Source: Pseudomonas anatoliensis | GTDB lineage: Bacteria; Pseudomonadota; Gammaproteobacteria; Pseudomonadales; Pseudomonadaceae | NCBI RefSeq assembly: GCF_017976235.1 | Contig: NZ_JACVHC010000008.1 | Coordinates: 186,001 to 250,000, forward strand | Direction: 5' to 3' | Length of the DNA stretch: 64,000 nucleotides | In this document: positions 25,527 through 33,609 of the stretch, one piece after another | How the letters are laid out: every line of letters begins with the position of its first letter | Position numbering within the stretch: position 1 is the stretch's first letter | Program-made: the position numbers and the translations under genes | The notes under the pieces: generated by a model | Seen by the model: the letters and a program-made list of their open reading frames with translations, nothing else | What the model was told of the DNA's origin: nothing | Databases searched by the model: none

Positions 25527-27593
25527 ATGAAAAACAATAATAGCCTGCTACGCCACTTACCCTGGCTAGTGCTGGCAATCGTAGGAGCGTGCGCCCTGGG
25601 CGTAGTGGCATTGCGCCGAGGCGAGGCGATTAACGCCTTGTGGATTGTGGTCGCTGCCGTGGCCATTTATCTGGTTGCGTACCGTTACTACAGCCTGTTC
25701 ATCGCAACCCATGTGATGCAACTCGATCCGCGTCGGGCCACCCCCGCCGTGCTCAACAACGACGGTCTGGACTACGTTCCAACCAACAAACACATTCTTT
25801 TCGGTCACCACTTCGCGGCGATTGCTGGCGCGGGGCCTCTGGTCGGTCCGGTTCTGGCGGCGCAGATGGGGTATCTGCCCGGCACGCTGTGGCTGATTGC
25901 CGGTGTGGTGCTGGCGGGCGCGGTGCAGGACTTCATGGTTCTGTTCATGTCGACCCGTCGCAACGGCCGTTCCCTGGGCGACATGGTGCGTGAAGAAATG
26001 GGCCGTGTTCCCGGCACCATTGCACTGTTCGGCTGCTTCCTGATCATGATCATCATCCTCGCGGTGCTGGCGCTGATCGTGGTGAAAGCACTGGCCGAAA
26101 GCCCGTGGGGCATTTTCACCGTGATGGCGACTATCCCGATCGCGATGTTCATGGGCATTTACATGCGCTACATCCGCCCGGGCCGCATTGGTGAAATCTC
26201 CGTGGTCGGCGTTTTGCTGCTGCTGGGTTCGATCTGGCTCGGTGGGCAGATTGCCGCCGATCCGGTGTGGGCCAAGGCGTTCACCTTCACGGGTGTGCAG
26301 ATTACCTGGATGCTGGTCGGCTACGGTTTTGTCGCTGCTTCGCTACCGGTCTGGCTGATTCTGGCGCCGCGTGACTACCTCTCCACGTTCCTCAAGATCG
26401 GTACCATCGTCGCATTGGCGATTGGCATTCTGGTGACCATGCCCGAGCTGAAAATGCCGGCGCTGACCCAGTTCGTCGACGGCACCGGCCCGGTGTGGAA
26501 GGGCGGTCTGTTCCCGTTCCTGTTCATCACCATTGCTTGCGGTGCGGTCTCCGGTTTCCACGCGCTGATTTCTTCGGGCACCACGCCCAAGCTGCTGGAT
26601 AACGAAACCAACGCCCGTTACATCGGTTACGGCGGCATGCTGATGGAGTCATTCGTGGCGATCATGGCCATGGTCGCTGCATCGGTGATCGAGCCTGGCG
26701 TGTATTTCGCCATGAACAGCCCGGCGGCTGTCGTCGGCAGTGACGTGGTGTCGGTTGCGCAAGTGGTCACCAGTTGGGGTTTTGCGATTACGCCTGAGGC
26801 GCTGCAAGCCGTGGCGAATGACATCGGCGAAACCACCATCCTCGCCCGTGCCGGCGGTGCACCGACCCTGGCGGTGGGTATTGCGCAGATCCTGCACAGT
26901 GTCCTGCCGGGTGAGAACACTATGGCGTTCTGGTACCACTTCGCGATCCTGTTTGAAGCGCTGTTCATCCTGACCGCAGTCGACGCCGGTACTCGTGCCG
27001 GACGTTTCATGCTGCAGGATCTGCTCGGCTCCTTCGTTCCGGCGCTCAAGCGTACTGAATCCTGGACCGCCAACCTGATCGCCACCGCCGGTTGTGTGGC
27101 GATGTGGGGCTGGTTGCTGTACCAGGGCGTGATCGATCCACTGGGCGGCATCAACACCTTGTGGCCGCTGTTCGGTATCTCCAACCAGATGCTGGCCGGT
27201 ATCGCGCTGATGCTCGGCACCGTGGTCCTGATCAAGATGAAGCGCCAGCGCTACATCTGGGTCACGCTGCTGCCGGCAACCTGGCTGTTGATCTGCACCA
27301 CGACCGCAGGCTTCATCAAGCTGTTCGACGCCAACCCGGCGATCGGCTTCCTGTCGTTGGCCAAGAAGTACAGCGATGCGCTGGCCAATGGTCAGGTGAT
27401 TGCTCCCGCGAAAAGCGTCGAGCAGATGCAGCACGTGATCTTCAACGCTTACACCAACGCCACGCTGACGGTGCTGTTCCTGTTCGTGGTATTCAGCATC
27501 CTGTTCTATGCGCTCAAGGTCGGCATCGCTGCCTGGGGCAAAAAAGAGCGTACGGATAAAGAATCGCCATTCCAGGCTCTGCCGGATGCGTAA
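25527..27593 (+). CDS. cstA: CstA-family carbon-starvation/pyruvate transporter
   Basis: A 688-residue inner-membrane protein with 16-18 hydrophobic segments. NKHILFGHHFAAIAGAGPLVGPVLAAQMGYLPG is the CstA family hallmark. CstA/BtsT proteins take up pyruvate (and possibly peptides) under carbon limitation. I place the start at the ATG at 25527 because the family N-terminus begins there; the ribosome-binding site is weak. It is followed at 15 bases by the YjiX-type gene and then yjiA, the conserved cluster. Confidence 0.93.
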   Translation: MKNNNSLLRHLPWLVLAIVGACALGVVALRRGEAINALWIVVAAVAIYLVAYRYYSLFIATHVMQLDPRRATPAVLNNDGLDYVPTNKHILFGHHFAAIAGAGPLVGPVLAAQMGYLPGTLWLIAGVVLAGAVQDFMVLFMSTRRNGRSLGDMVREEMGRVPGTIALFGCFLIMIIILAVLALIVVKALAESPWGIFTVMATIPIAMFMGIYMRYIRPGRIGEISVVGVLLLLGSIWLGGQIAADPVWAKAFTFTGVQITWMLVGYGFVAASLPVWLILAPRDYLSTFLKIGTIVALAIGILVTMPELKMPALTQFVDGTGPVWKGGLFPFLFITIACGAVSGFHALISSGTTPKLLDNETNARYIGYGGMLMESFVAIMAMVAASVIEPGVYFAMNSPAAVVGSDVVSVAQVVTSWGFAITPEALQAVANDIGETTILARAGGAPTLAVGIAQILHSVLPGENTMAFWYHFAILFEALFILTAVDAGTRAGRFMLQDLLGSFVPALKRTESWTANLIATAGCVAMWGWLLYQGVIDPLGGINTLWPLFGISNQMLAGIALMLGTVVLIKMKRQRYIWVTLLPATWLLICTTTAGFIKLFDANPAIGFLSLAKKYSDALANGQVIAPAKSVEQMQHVIFNAYTNATLTVLFLFVVFSILFYALKVGIAAWGKKERTDKESPFQALPDA

Positions 27594-27608
27594 CCAGAGG
27601 ATTGCAGC

Positions 27609-27806
27609 ATGTTCAATGACCTGAGTCGCCTCGGTAAATACCTCGGTCAGGCCGCGCGCCTGATGGTCGGCATGCCCGACTACGACACCTACGTCGAGCA
27701 CATGCAAAACAAACATCCGGACAAACCGGTGATGAGTTACGAGATGTTCTTTCGCGAACGTCAGGAGGCCCGTTACGGTGGCAAGGGTGGGCCGAAGTGC
27801 TGTTGA
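27609..27806 (+). CDS. YbdD/YjiX-family small protein
   Basis: A 65-residue protein (DUF466). GQAARLMVGMPDYDTYVEHM and the C-terminal FFRERQEARYGG are typical. Members are encoded directly behind cstA/btsT genes and are needed for transporter function in some species; the mechanism is unclear. It ends with KCC. AGAGGA lies upstream of the ATG. Confidence 0.92.
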   Translation: MFNDLSRLGKYLGQAARLMVGMPDYDTYVEHMQNKHPDKPVMSYEMFFRERQEARYGGKGGPKCC

Positions 27807-27837
27807 TCTGACAGCCTGAGGTTGATGCAATCCCCCC

Positions 27838-27927
27838 TGTGGGAGCTAGCCTGCTAGCGATGAGGGCGTGTCAGTCGACATCCATGTCGAATGACACACC
27901 CTCATCGCCAGCAGGCTGGCTCCCACA
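27838..27927. repeat. REP pair, family B (GTGGGAGC...GCTAGCGATG)
   Basis: TGTGGGAGCTAGCCTGCTAG and the complementary CAGGCTGGCTCCCACA flank an inner palindrome (GTGTCAGTCGACAT / ATGTCGAATGACAC). It lies between the yjiX-type gene and yjiA. Confidence 0.85.
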
Positions 27928-27968
27928 TTTGTTTTGTGTTGTTCATTCATTTTGTGAAGGGGATCGAT

Positions 27969-28940
27969 TTGTCTTCTCCAATACCCGTAACAGTGCTCAG
28001 CGGTTTCCTCGGCGCCGGCAAGACCACGTTGCTGCGCCATATCCTGAAAGCCGAGCACGGCCTGAAAATCGCCGTCATCGAGAACGAATTCAGCGATGCC
28101 GGTATCGACACCCAGTTGCTGGGCGACGAGCCGGTGCAGGTCATGACCCTGGCCAACGGCTGCGTCTGCTGCACCATTCACACGGATCTGACCAAAGCCC
28201 TGTACCTGCTGCTTGAGCGTCTGGACAGCGGCGAGATCGCCTTCGATCGTCTGGTCATCGAGTGCACTGGTCTGGCCGATCCGGCACCGGTCGCGCAGAC
28301 CTTTTTCATCGACGAAGAACTGCGCGAGCGTTACCTGCTCGACGGCATCATCACCCTGGTCGACGCAGCTCACGCCGACGTGCACCTGACCCAGACCATC
28401 GCTCAGGCGCAGATCGGTTTCGCCGACCGTTTGCTGGTGAGCAAGACCGATCTGGTGGACGAAGCCACATTCACCGCGCTGAGCGAACGTCTGACCCGAA
28501 TCAACCGGCGTGCGCCGATCCGCGTGGTCGAGCATGGCAACATCGATCTGGCCGAACTGCTGGATGTGCGCGGCTTCAACCTGAATGCCGATCTCGGCGG
28601 TGGCCTGAGTTTGCGCCCGGTGAGCAAAGCCCCCTCGATCGACCGCATCTCAAGTCTGGTACTGCGCACCGATCAGCCGCTGGATATCGACCAGCTCAGC
28701 GAGTTCATGAATGAGCTGCTGGAAGAACATGGCAAGCAATTGCTGCGTTACAAAGGCGTGCTGAACATTGCCGGCGAAGATCGGCGTCTGGTGTTTCAGG
28801 GCGTGCTGAAACTTTACGGTTTCGACTGGGACACCGAATGGGCCGAGGGTGAGAAACGCGAGAGTGTGATTGTGTTTATTGCCGATGATTTGCCGGAAGA
28901 GAAGATCCGGGCGGGGTTTGCCAAGGTGGTGGCGATCTAA
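27969..28940 (+). CDS. yjiA: CobW/YjiA-family GTPase
   Basis: A 323-residue G3E GTPase. Walker A GFLGAGKTT is at 12-20, then the metal-binding NGCVCC, VIECTGLADP (Walker B) and SKTD (base specificity). The C-terminal CobW domain has LLRYKGVLNIAG. Such proteins act as metal (zinc) chaperones; its place behind cstA-yjiX is conserved, with unknown significance. The only start matching the family is TTG at 27969, preceded by AAGGGGA. It overlaps the convergent GntR gene by four bases. Confidence 0.9.
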   Translation: MSSPIPVTVLSGFLGAGKTTLLRHILKAEHGLKIAVIENEFSDAGIDTQLLGDEPVQVMTLANGCVCCTIHTDLTKALYLLLERLDSGEIAFDRLVIECTGLADPAPVAQTFFIDEELRERYLLDGIITLVDAAHADVHLTQTIAQAQIGFADRLLVSKTDLVDEATFTALSERLTRINRRAPIRVVEHGNIDLAELLDVRGFNLNADLGGGLSLRPVSKAPSIDRISSLVLRTDQPLDIDQLSEFMNELLEEHGKQLLRYKGVLNIAGEDRRLVFQGVLKLYGFDWDTEWAEGEKRESVIVFIADDLPEEKIRAGFAKVVAI

Positions 28941-29647
28941 CTGACGACGCAGCGGTCGTTGACGGAATACAGAAGGGTGTTTTCCAGATGATCCAGATGT
29001 TGATTCATCAGCATACCGGCTCTGCAAACATCCCCACACTCCACCGCCTCAACCAATGCCAAATGCTCCTGCCACGCGCAACAGTTGTGCGTAGTCCCGC
29101 CACACCGCGCAATCGCCAATGAAGTCAGCGGCACCAGACTGCCCAGAAAATGCGCCAGCGGTGCATTCCCCGCCATGCGCGCCAATTGCAGATGAAACTC
29201 CCCGGACAAGCGAATCGCCGCGCCCCGCCGATCCTGTTCCACGGCCTGCCGTTCACGCTCTATCAAGGCTCGCAGACGTTTCAAACCGTCAGCCTTTGGA
29301 CGCTGACACGCCAGGCGCACCAGCGTGTTTTCTGTCAGCCGTCGTGCATGCAAAGTCTGCCGCGTTTGCTCTGCATCCGGCGCGGCCACCCGTGGCCGAT
29401 GATTGGCGCGCAACACGATGACGTGCTCGTTGCCAAGCTGCGTCAGCGCCCGGCGCACGTCCGCGCGGCTGGCGCCGAACATCTGCTTGAGGCTGTCTTC
29501 GGTGAAGCGGCTGCTCGGATCGATGCGCTGCTCCAGAATCGCGTCGAACAGGCGCGGGTACAGATCATCCACCGGCGCGCGCAGGCGGGAGAAGGGCAGG
29601 GCGGCTGACATCTGGCGAGGGTGCGACGGCGTGGCAAGGCTGTTCAT
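28937..29647 (-). CDS. GntR-family regulator, FCD type (second of a tandem pair)
   Basis: A 236-residue regulator with an N-terminal winged helix (DDLYPRLFDAILEQRIDPSSRFTEDSLKQMFGASRADVRRALTQL) and a helical FCD ligand domain containing EFHLQLARMAGN and a late histidine in CCAWQEHLALVEAV. FCD regulators usually sense organic acids. It starts 24 bases after another FCD-type regulator gene, so the two are probably co-transcribed. They are not close copies. The target is unknown. Confidence 0.87.
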   Translation of the reverse strand: MNSLATPSHPRQMSAALPFSRLRAPVDDLYPRLFDAILEQRIDPSSRFTEDSLKQMFGASRADVRRALTQLGNEHVIVLRANHRPRVAAPDAEQTRQTLHARRLTENTLVRLACQRPKADGLKRLRALIERERQAVEQDRRGAAIRLSGEFHLQLARMAGNAPLAHFLGSLVPLTSLAIARCGGTTHNCCAWQEHLALVEAVECGDVCRAGMLMNQHLDHLENTLLYSVNDRCVVS

Positions 29648-29671
29648 GGCCGGTCTCCAGTGTGAAATATT

Positions 29672-30376
29672 TCAGTTGCTCAAGTGGTCGTCCGGAATGT
29701 TCATCTCGATGCCCATGCGCTGCGCCTCACGCAGAATGTGCCGGCGCATTTCTGCACTGGCCTGGGCGCTGTTCTTGCTGCGAATCGCACGGACCACGGC
29801 CTCGTTTTCTTCCAGCCGTTCGGCCAGATGTTCCGGGGAGTTGCGCAGCACTTCGGCGCTTTGCTTGAGGGCGTTGCTGGTCTGCTGCACCACACTTTGA
29901 AAGATCGGATTCGAGGTCAGGGTGAACAGCTCTTCGTGGAACGCGATGTAGGCGCTGACCCCGGCTTCACTGTCGCCGGCTTCAAGCGCTTCGCGCATGT
30001 CCATCAGGGTCAGACGCAACTGGCCGACTTCCTTGCTGCTGATCGACTGCGCCACCAGGCCGACAATGAACGGTTCAAGGGTGTAGCGCAGTTGCAGCAC
30101 GTCTTCGAGACTGGCACCGGCCACCGCGCTGTCGTGGCTCTGGCTGTCGCTGAGTTGCGCGTCGAGCACTACCACGCCTTTGCCCGGCATCGAGCGGACG
30201 AGGCCGAGGGTTTCCAGGACGATCACCGCTTCGCGCAGGCTTGGGCGGCTGATGCCCAGTTGTTCGGCCAGTTCGCGCTGGCCCGGCAACATGTCGCCGG
30301 TGCGCCACTGACCCCGGGCCAGTGCGGCGCGGAGTTTTTCTACGACTGAGTTGACGACGGTTGATGTGGTAATCAC
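29672..30376 (-). CDS. GntR-family regulator, FadR/FCD type (first of a tandem pair)
   Basis: A 234-residue FadR-subfamily regulator. The winged helix is at residues 5-70 (LPGQRELAEQLGISRPSLREAVIVLETLGLV) and the FCD domain has LRYTLEPFIVGLVA and FHEELFTLTSNP, with metal-ligand histidines. It lies 84 bases behind dctA on the same strand, so it may control dicarboxylate or lactate-type metabolism. Two TGGT-N3-ACC sites upstream of dctA are candidate targets. The start is GTG at 30376 with GGAG eight bases upstream; an earlier ATG is out of frame and stops after five codons. Confidence 0.88.
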   Translation of the reverse strand: MITTSTVVNSVVEKLRAALARGQWRTGDMLPGQRELAEQLGISRPSLREAVIVLETLGLVRSMPGKGVVVLDAQLSDSQSHDSAVAGASLEDVLQLRYTLEPFIVGLVAQSISSKEVGQLRLTLMDMREALEAGDSEAGVSAYIAFHEELFTLTSNPIFQSVVQQTSNALKQSAEVLRNSPEHLAERLEENEAVVRAIRSKNSAQASAEMRRHILREAQRMGIEMNIPDDHLSN

Positions 30377-30460
30377 TTGTCTTGCTCCATGTGCCTGCGG
30401 GATCTGCCGCAGGCCAGATCGAAAGATCGCAGCCCAGCGGCAATCCCGGCAGGGTTGAAA

Positions 30461-31774
30461 TCAGAACTCCTGCTGGTGCGCCGGAGTTGCTGTTTTACGC
30501 GGCTGAAAGGTGTAGCCCTGCTGACCGCTAAGTACTTTGTTCGCGCGTTGTACATCGATGTCTTTTTCCCAGCGGGCGATGGCCACGGTGGCGACGCAGT
30601 TGCCGATCAGGTTAGTCAGCGCGCGGCCGATGCCCATGAACCAGTCCACCGCCAGCACCAACACCAGACCGACCACCGGGATCGCCGGAATTGCCGTCAA
30701 TGTCGCCGCGAGAATCACCAAGGCCGAACCGGGGATACCGTGGGCGCCTTTCGAGGTGATCAACGACACCAGCAGAATCGTCAGCAAATCAGTCATGGCC
30801 AAAGGCGTGCCGGTGGCGTTGGCGATGAAGACGATGGCCAGCGTCAGGTAGATCGAGAAACCGTCGAGGTTGAACGAATAGCCGGTGGGAATCACCAGCC
30901 CGACGGTCGAGCTGCCGATGCCGAGGTGTTCCAGTTTGCGCATGATCTGCGGCAACACCGCATCGGACGATGCCGTGCCCATGACGATCAGCAGTTCTTC
31001 GCGCAGGTACTTGAGCAGCGGCCACATACGCAGGCCGGACGCACGCATCACCAGGCCCAGAATCACGCTGACGAACGCGATGCAGGTCAGGTAGAACAAG
31101 CCGACCAGACTGCCCAGATGTTGCAGCGAATCGATGCCGTATTTGCTGGTGGTGAAGGCGATGGCGCCGAACACTCCAATTGGAGCCAGACGCACGATCA
31201 TGCCCATGATCCGGAAGATCACATGGCTCAGTTCGTTGATCAGCCGCGAGATCCCGGATGCCGCTTCGCCAACCAGGTTCAACGCGCTGCCGAACAGTAC
31301 CGAGAACAGCAGCACTTGCAGAATGTTGTTTTCGGCAAAGGCGCCGATCACCGACGTCGGGATCAGGTCCATCAGGAACTGCGTGGTGGTGTGCATGTGC
31401 TGGCCGCGCTCGGCCAGATCGCCCATGTCGGCGGTGGACAATTGCTCCAAGTGGATATTCGCGCCACTGCCGATGCCAGTGCTGAAGGCGAATACCAGGC
31501 CGATCACCAGGGCAATGGTGGTAAGCACTTCAAAATAGATAACCGACTTGAGGCCTATCCGGCCGACCTTCTTCAGATCGCCCGCGCCACTGATGCCGCT
31601 GACTACCACGCAGAACACGATCAGGCCGATAAGCATCTTGATCAGTTTGATGAAGCCGTCGCCGAGCGGTTTGAGCTGGGCGGAGTATTCCGGAAGGGTC
31701 AGCCCGCAGACGATGCCGAGCACCAGTCCGAGAACCACTTGGAGGAAGATTGAACGCGAGCACCATCTGAGCAT
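30461..31774 (-). CDS. dctA: C4-dicarboxylate:cation symporter DctA
   Basis: A 437-residue DAACS-family transporter. It has SKGAHGIPGSALVILAATL and the DLLTILLVSLITSKGA and NLDGFSIYLTLA blocks that form the substrate and sodium/proton sites. It imports succinate, fumarate and malate across the inner membrane. The start is the ATG at 31774. It is followed by the tandem GntR genes. The C-terminal tail is longer and polar, as in pseudomonad DctA. Confidence 0.95.
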   Translation of the reverse strand: MLRWCSRSIFLQVVLGLVLGIVCGLTLPEYSAQLKPLGDGFIKLIKMLIGLIVFCVVVSGISGAGDLKKVGRIGLKSVIYFEVLTTIALVIGLVFAFSTGIGSGANIHLEQLSTADMGDLAERGQHMHTTTQFLMDLIPTSVIGAFAENNILQVLLFSVLFGSALNLVGEAASGISRLINELSHVIFRIMGMIVRLAPIGVFGAIAFTTSKYGIDSLQHLGSLVGLFYLTCIAFVSVILGLVMRASGLRMWPLLKYLREELLIVMGTASSDAVLPQIMRKLEHLGIGSSTVGLVIPTGYSFNLDGFSIYLTLAIVFIANATGTPLAMTDLLTILLVSLITSKGAHGIPGSALVILAATLTAIPAIPVVGLVLVLAVDWFMGIGRALTNLIGNCVATVAIARWEKDIDVQRANKVLSGQQGYTFQPRKTATPAHQQEF

Positions 31775-31842
31775 GGGAGGAATCCTGGTCGGTGTCCTGG
31801 CTGCCGTACGCGGGGCGTATCAGATTCAGGACTTAATTATTG

Positions 31843-31852
31843 TGGTCTTACC
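31843..31852. promoter_or_regulatory. Candidate FCD-type operator 1 upstream of dctA
   Basis: TGGTCTTACC matches the TGGT-N3-ACC core recognised by PdhR/LldR-type FCD regulators. It is 69 bases upstream of the dctA start. Confidence 0.4.
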
Positions 31853-31927
31853 GGTATGTCCAGTGCGGGTGCAGTCTACGCTCGGTTTTTTTGGAATGAC
31901 AAGTGAAAATAGTGAAATTGGCATGAC

Positions 31928-31938
31928 CGGTCTGACCA
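31928..31938. promoter_or_regulatory. Candidate FCD-type operator 2 upstream of dctA
   Basis: CGGTCTGACCA (TGGTCAGACCG on the minus strand) has the same TGGT-N3-ACC core, 85 bases further upstream, about eight helical turns from site 1. Confidence 0.4.
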
Positions 31939-31944
31939 GTGGCC

Positions 31945-32036
31945 AAAGATCAAAAGATCGCAGCCTTCGGCAGCTCCTACACGGAAACGCGAATCCCAAT
32001 GTAGGAGCTGCCGAAGGCTGCGATCTTTTGATCTTT
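31945..32036. repeat. REPIN-like inverted repeat, family A
   Basis: Arms AAAGATCAAAAGATCGCAGC... and ...GCTGCGATCTTTTGATCTTT with a loop of about 25 bases, between dctA and glyA. Confidence 0.88.
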
Positions 32037-32045
32037 CTTCAGGCG

Positions 32046-32078
32046 AAAAAAAACCGGCCAATCACTTGGCCGGTTTTT
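32046..32078 (-). terminator. Rho-independent terminator of glyA
   Basis: Stem AAAACCGGCCAA/TTGGCCGGTTTT with loop TCAC. Read on the minus strand it is followed by a T-run, about 25 bases after the glyA stop. Confidence 0.9.
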
Positions 32079-32102
32079 CATGCTGCGGTTTTAGCGTCGC
32101 AA

Positions 32103-33356
32103 TTAAGCGCCGTATACCGGCAGTTTCTTGCAGATGGCTTTGACTTTCTCACGAACGGCGTCGATCACCGCTTCGTTATTCAGGTCAGCCAGGATGTCGC
32201 AGATCCAGCCGGCCAGCTCTTTGCACTCTGCTTCCTTGAAGCCACGAGTGGTCACAGCCGGAGTACCGAAGCGCAGGCCGGAAGTGACGAACGGCGAGCG
32301 TGGATCGTTAGGCACGGAGTTCTTGTTCACGGTGATGAACGCTTTGCCCAGAGCGGCGTCGGCGTCTTTACCGGAGATTTCCTGCTTGATCAGCGACAGC
32401 AGGAACAGATGGTTTTCAGTACCGCCGGAAACCACGTCGAAACCGCGCTCGATGAACACGCTGGCCATGGCCTGGGCGTTTTTCACCACTTGTTGCTGGT
32501 AAGTCTTGAACTCAGGCTGCAGCGCTTCCTTGAAGCAGATCGCTTTGGCGGCGATCACGTGCTCCAGCGGGCCACCCTGGGCGCCCGGGAATACGGCGGA
32601 GTTGAGCTTCTTCTCGATGTCGGCGTTGGCGCGAGCCAGGATCAGGCCGCCACGTGGACCGCGCAGGGTCTTGTGCGTGGTGGTGGTCACGACGTCAGCG
32701 AAAGGCACCGGGTTCGGGTAAACGCCAGCGGCAACCAGACCGGCTACGTGAGCCATGTCGACGAACAGGTAAGCGCCAACCTTGTCAGCGATTTCGCGGA
32801 AACGCGGGAAGTCGAGGATCTGCGAGTAGGCAGAGAAACCGGCCACGATCATTTTCGGCTTGTGCTCAACCGCCAGACGCTCGACTTCGTCGTAGTCGAT
32901 CAGGCCGTTGGCGTCGATGCCGTACTGGATAGCGTTGTACAGCTTGCCCGAGGAGGAAACGCTGGCGCCGTGGGTCAGGTGACCACCGTGGGCCAGGCTC
33001 ATGCCCAGAATGGTGTCACCGGCCGACAGCAATGCCAGGTAAACGGCGCTGTTGGCTTGCGAACCGGCGTGCGGCTGAACGTTGGCGTAATCGGCGCCGA
33101 ACAGTTCTTTGGCGCGGTCGATGGCCAGTTGCTCAACGATATCGACGTACTCGCAACCACCGTAGTAGCGCTTGCCCGGATAACCTTCGGCGTATTTGTT
33201 GGTCAATACCGAGCCTTGAGCTTCCATCACCGCTGGGCTGGTGTAGTTTTCCGAAGCGATCAGCTCAATGTGCTCTTCCTGGCGCACGGCTTCTTGCTCC
33301 ATGGCGGCAAAGAGATCGGCGTCGTACTTGGCAATAGTCAAATCACGGCTGAACAT
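32103..33356 (-). CDS. glyA: Serine hydroxymethyltransferase
   Basis: A 417-residue PLP enzyme. The PLP lysine lies in VVTTTTHKTLRGPRGG; HIELIASENYTSPAV and YAEGYPGKRYYGG are standard. It makes glycine and methylene-tetrahydrofolate from serine. The ATG at 33356 has GAGGA six bases upstream. Its place next to morA matches a conserved Pseudomonas order. Pseudomonads often carry more than one glyA, so this may not be the only copy. Confidence 0.97.
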   Translation of the reverse strand: MFSRDLTIAKYDADLFAAMEQEAVRQEEHIELIASENYTSPAVMEAQGSVLTNKYAEGYPGKRYYGGCEYVDIVEQLAIDRAKELFGADYANVQPHAGSQANSAVYLALLSAGDTILGMSLAHGGHLTHGASVSSSGKLYNAIQYGIDANGLIDYDEVERLAVEHKPKMIVAGFSAYSQILDFPRFREIADKVGAYLFVDMAHVAGLVAAGVYPNPVPFADVVTTTTHKTLRGPRGGLILARANADIEKKLNSAVFPGAQGGPLEHVIAAKAICFKEALQPEFKTYQQQVVKNAQAMASVFIERGFDVVSGGTENHLFLLSLIKQEISGKDADAALGKAFITVNKNSVPNDPRSPFVTSGLRFGTPAVTTRGFKEAECKELAGWICDILADLNNEAVIDAVREKVKAICKKLPVYGA

Positions 33357-33488
33357 GGCGGTCCTCAAGGATCGGGGGCAGAAAAGGGGGGCATTCTAAC
33401 CCAATGGGTTTTGGATGGCATATGAAACGACATCATGTCGCAGACAAGTGGCGTTCATGCGCAGATCGATGGTAATTGTGCCGGCCTC

Positions 33489-33592
33489 AAAAGATCGCAG
33501 CCTTCGGCAGCTCCTACAGTAATCGGAGCCAATCCCGAATACTGTGATCGACATCAATCCCTGTAGGAGCTGCCGCAGGCTGCGATCTTTTT
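33489..33592. repeat. REPIN-like inverted repeat, family A
   Basis: The left arm has the CCTTCGG core, the right arm the GCCGCAGGC variant, with a loop of about 50 bases. It lies between the end of morA and the glyA promoter region. Confidence 0.85.
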
Positions 33593-33609
33593 TGCAACAC
33601 CAAAAATTC

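Larger units (their letters stand above)
31775..32102. other. Intergenic region upstream of dctA and downstream of glyA
   Basis: About 330 bp containing the dctA promoter region with two TGGT-N3-ACC sites, a family A REPIN at 31945-32036 and the glyA terminator at 32046-32078. No gene is seen. Confidence 0.6.

Noticed and set aside
31860..31944. RpoN (-24/-12) promoter for dctA
   Set aside because: dctA is RpoN-dependent in several bacteria, but I could not find a convincing TGGCAC-N5-TTGC on the minus strand.
32046..33370. Glycine riboswitch for glyA
   Set aside because: The leader before glyA is very short and shows no paired aptamer structure.
31548..33425. Long open frame on the plus strand opposite glyA
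   Set aside because: It is the antisense shadow of glyA in high-GC DNA: no ribosome-binding site, no recognisable domain, and glyA is certain.
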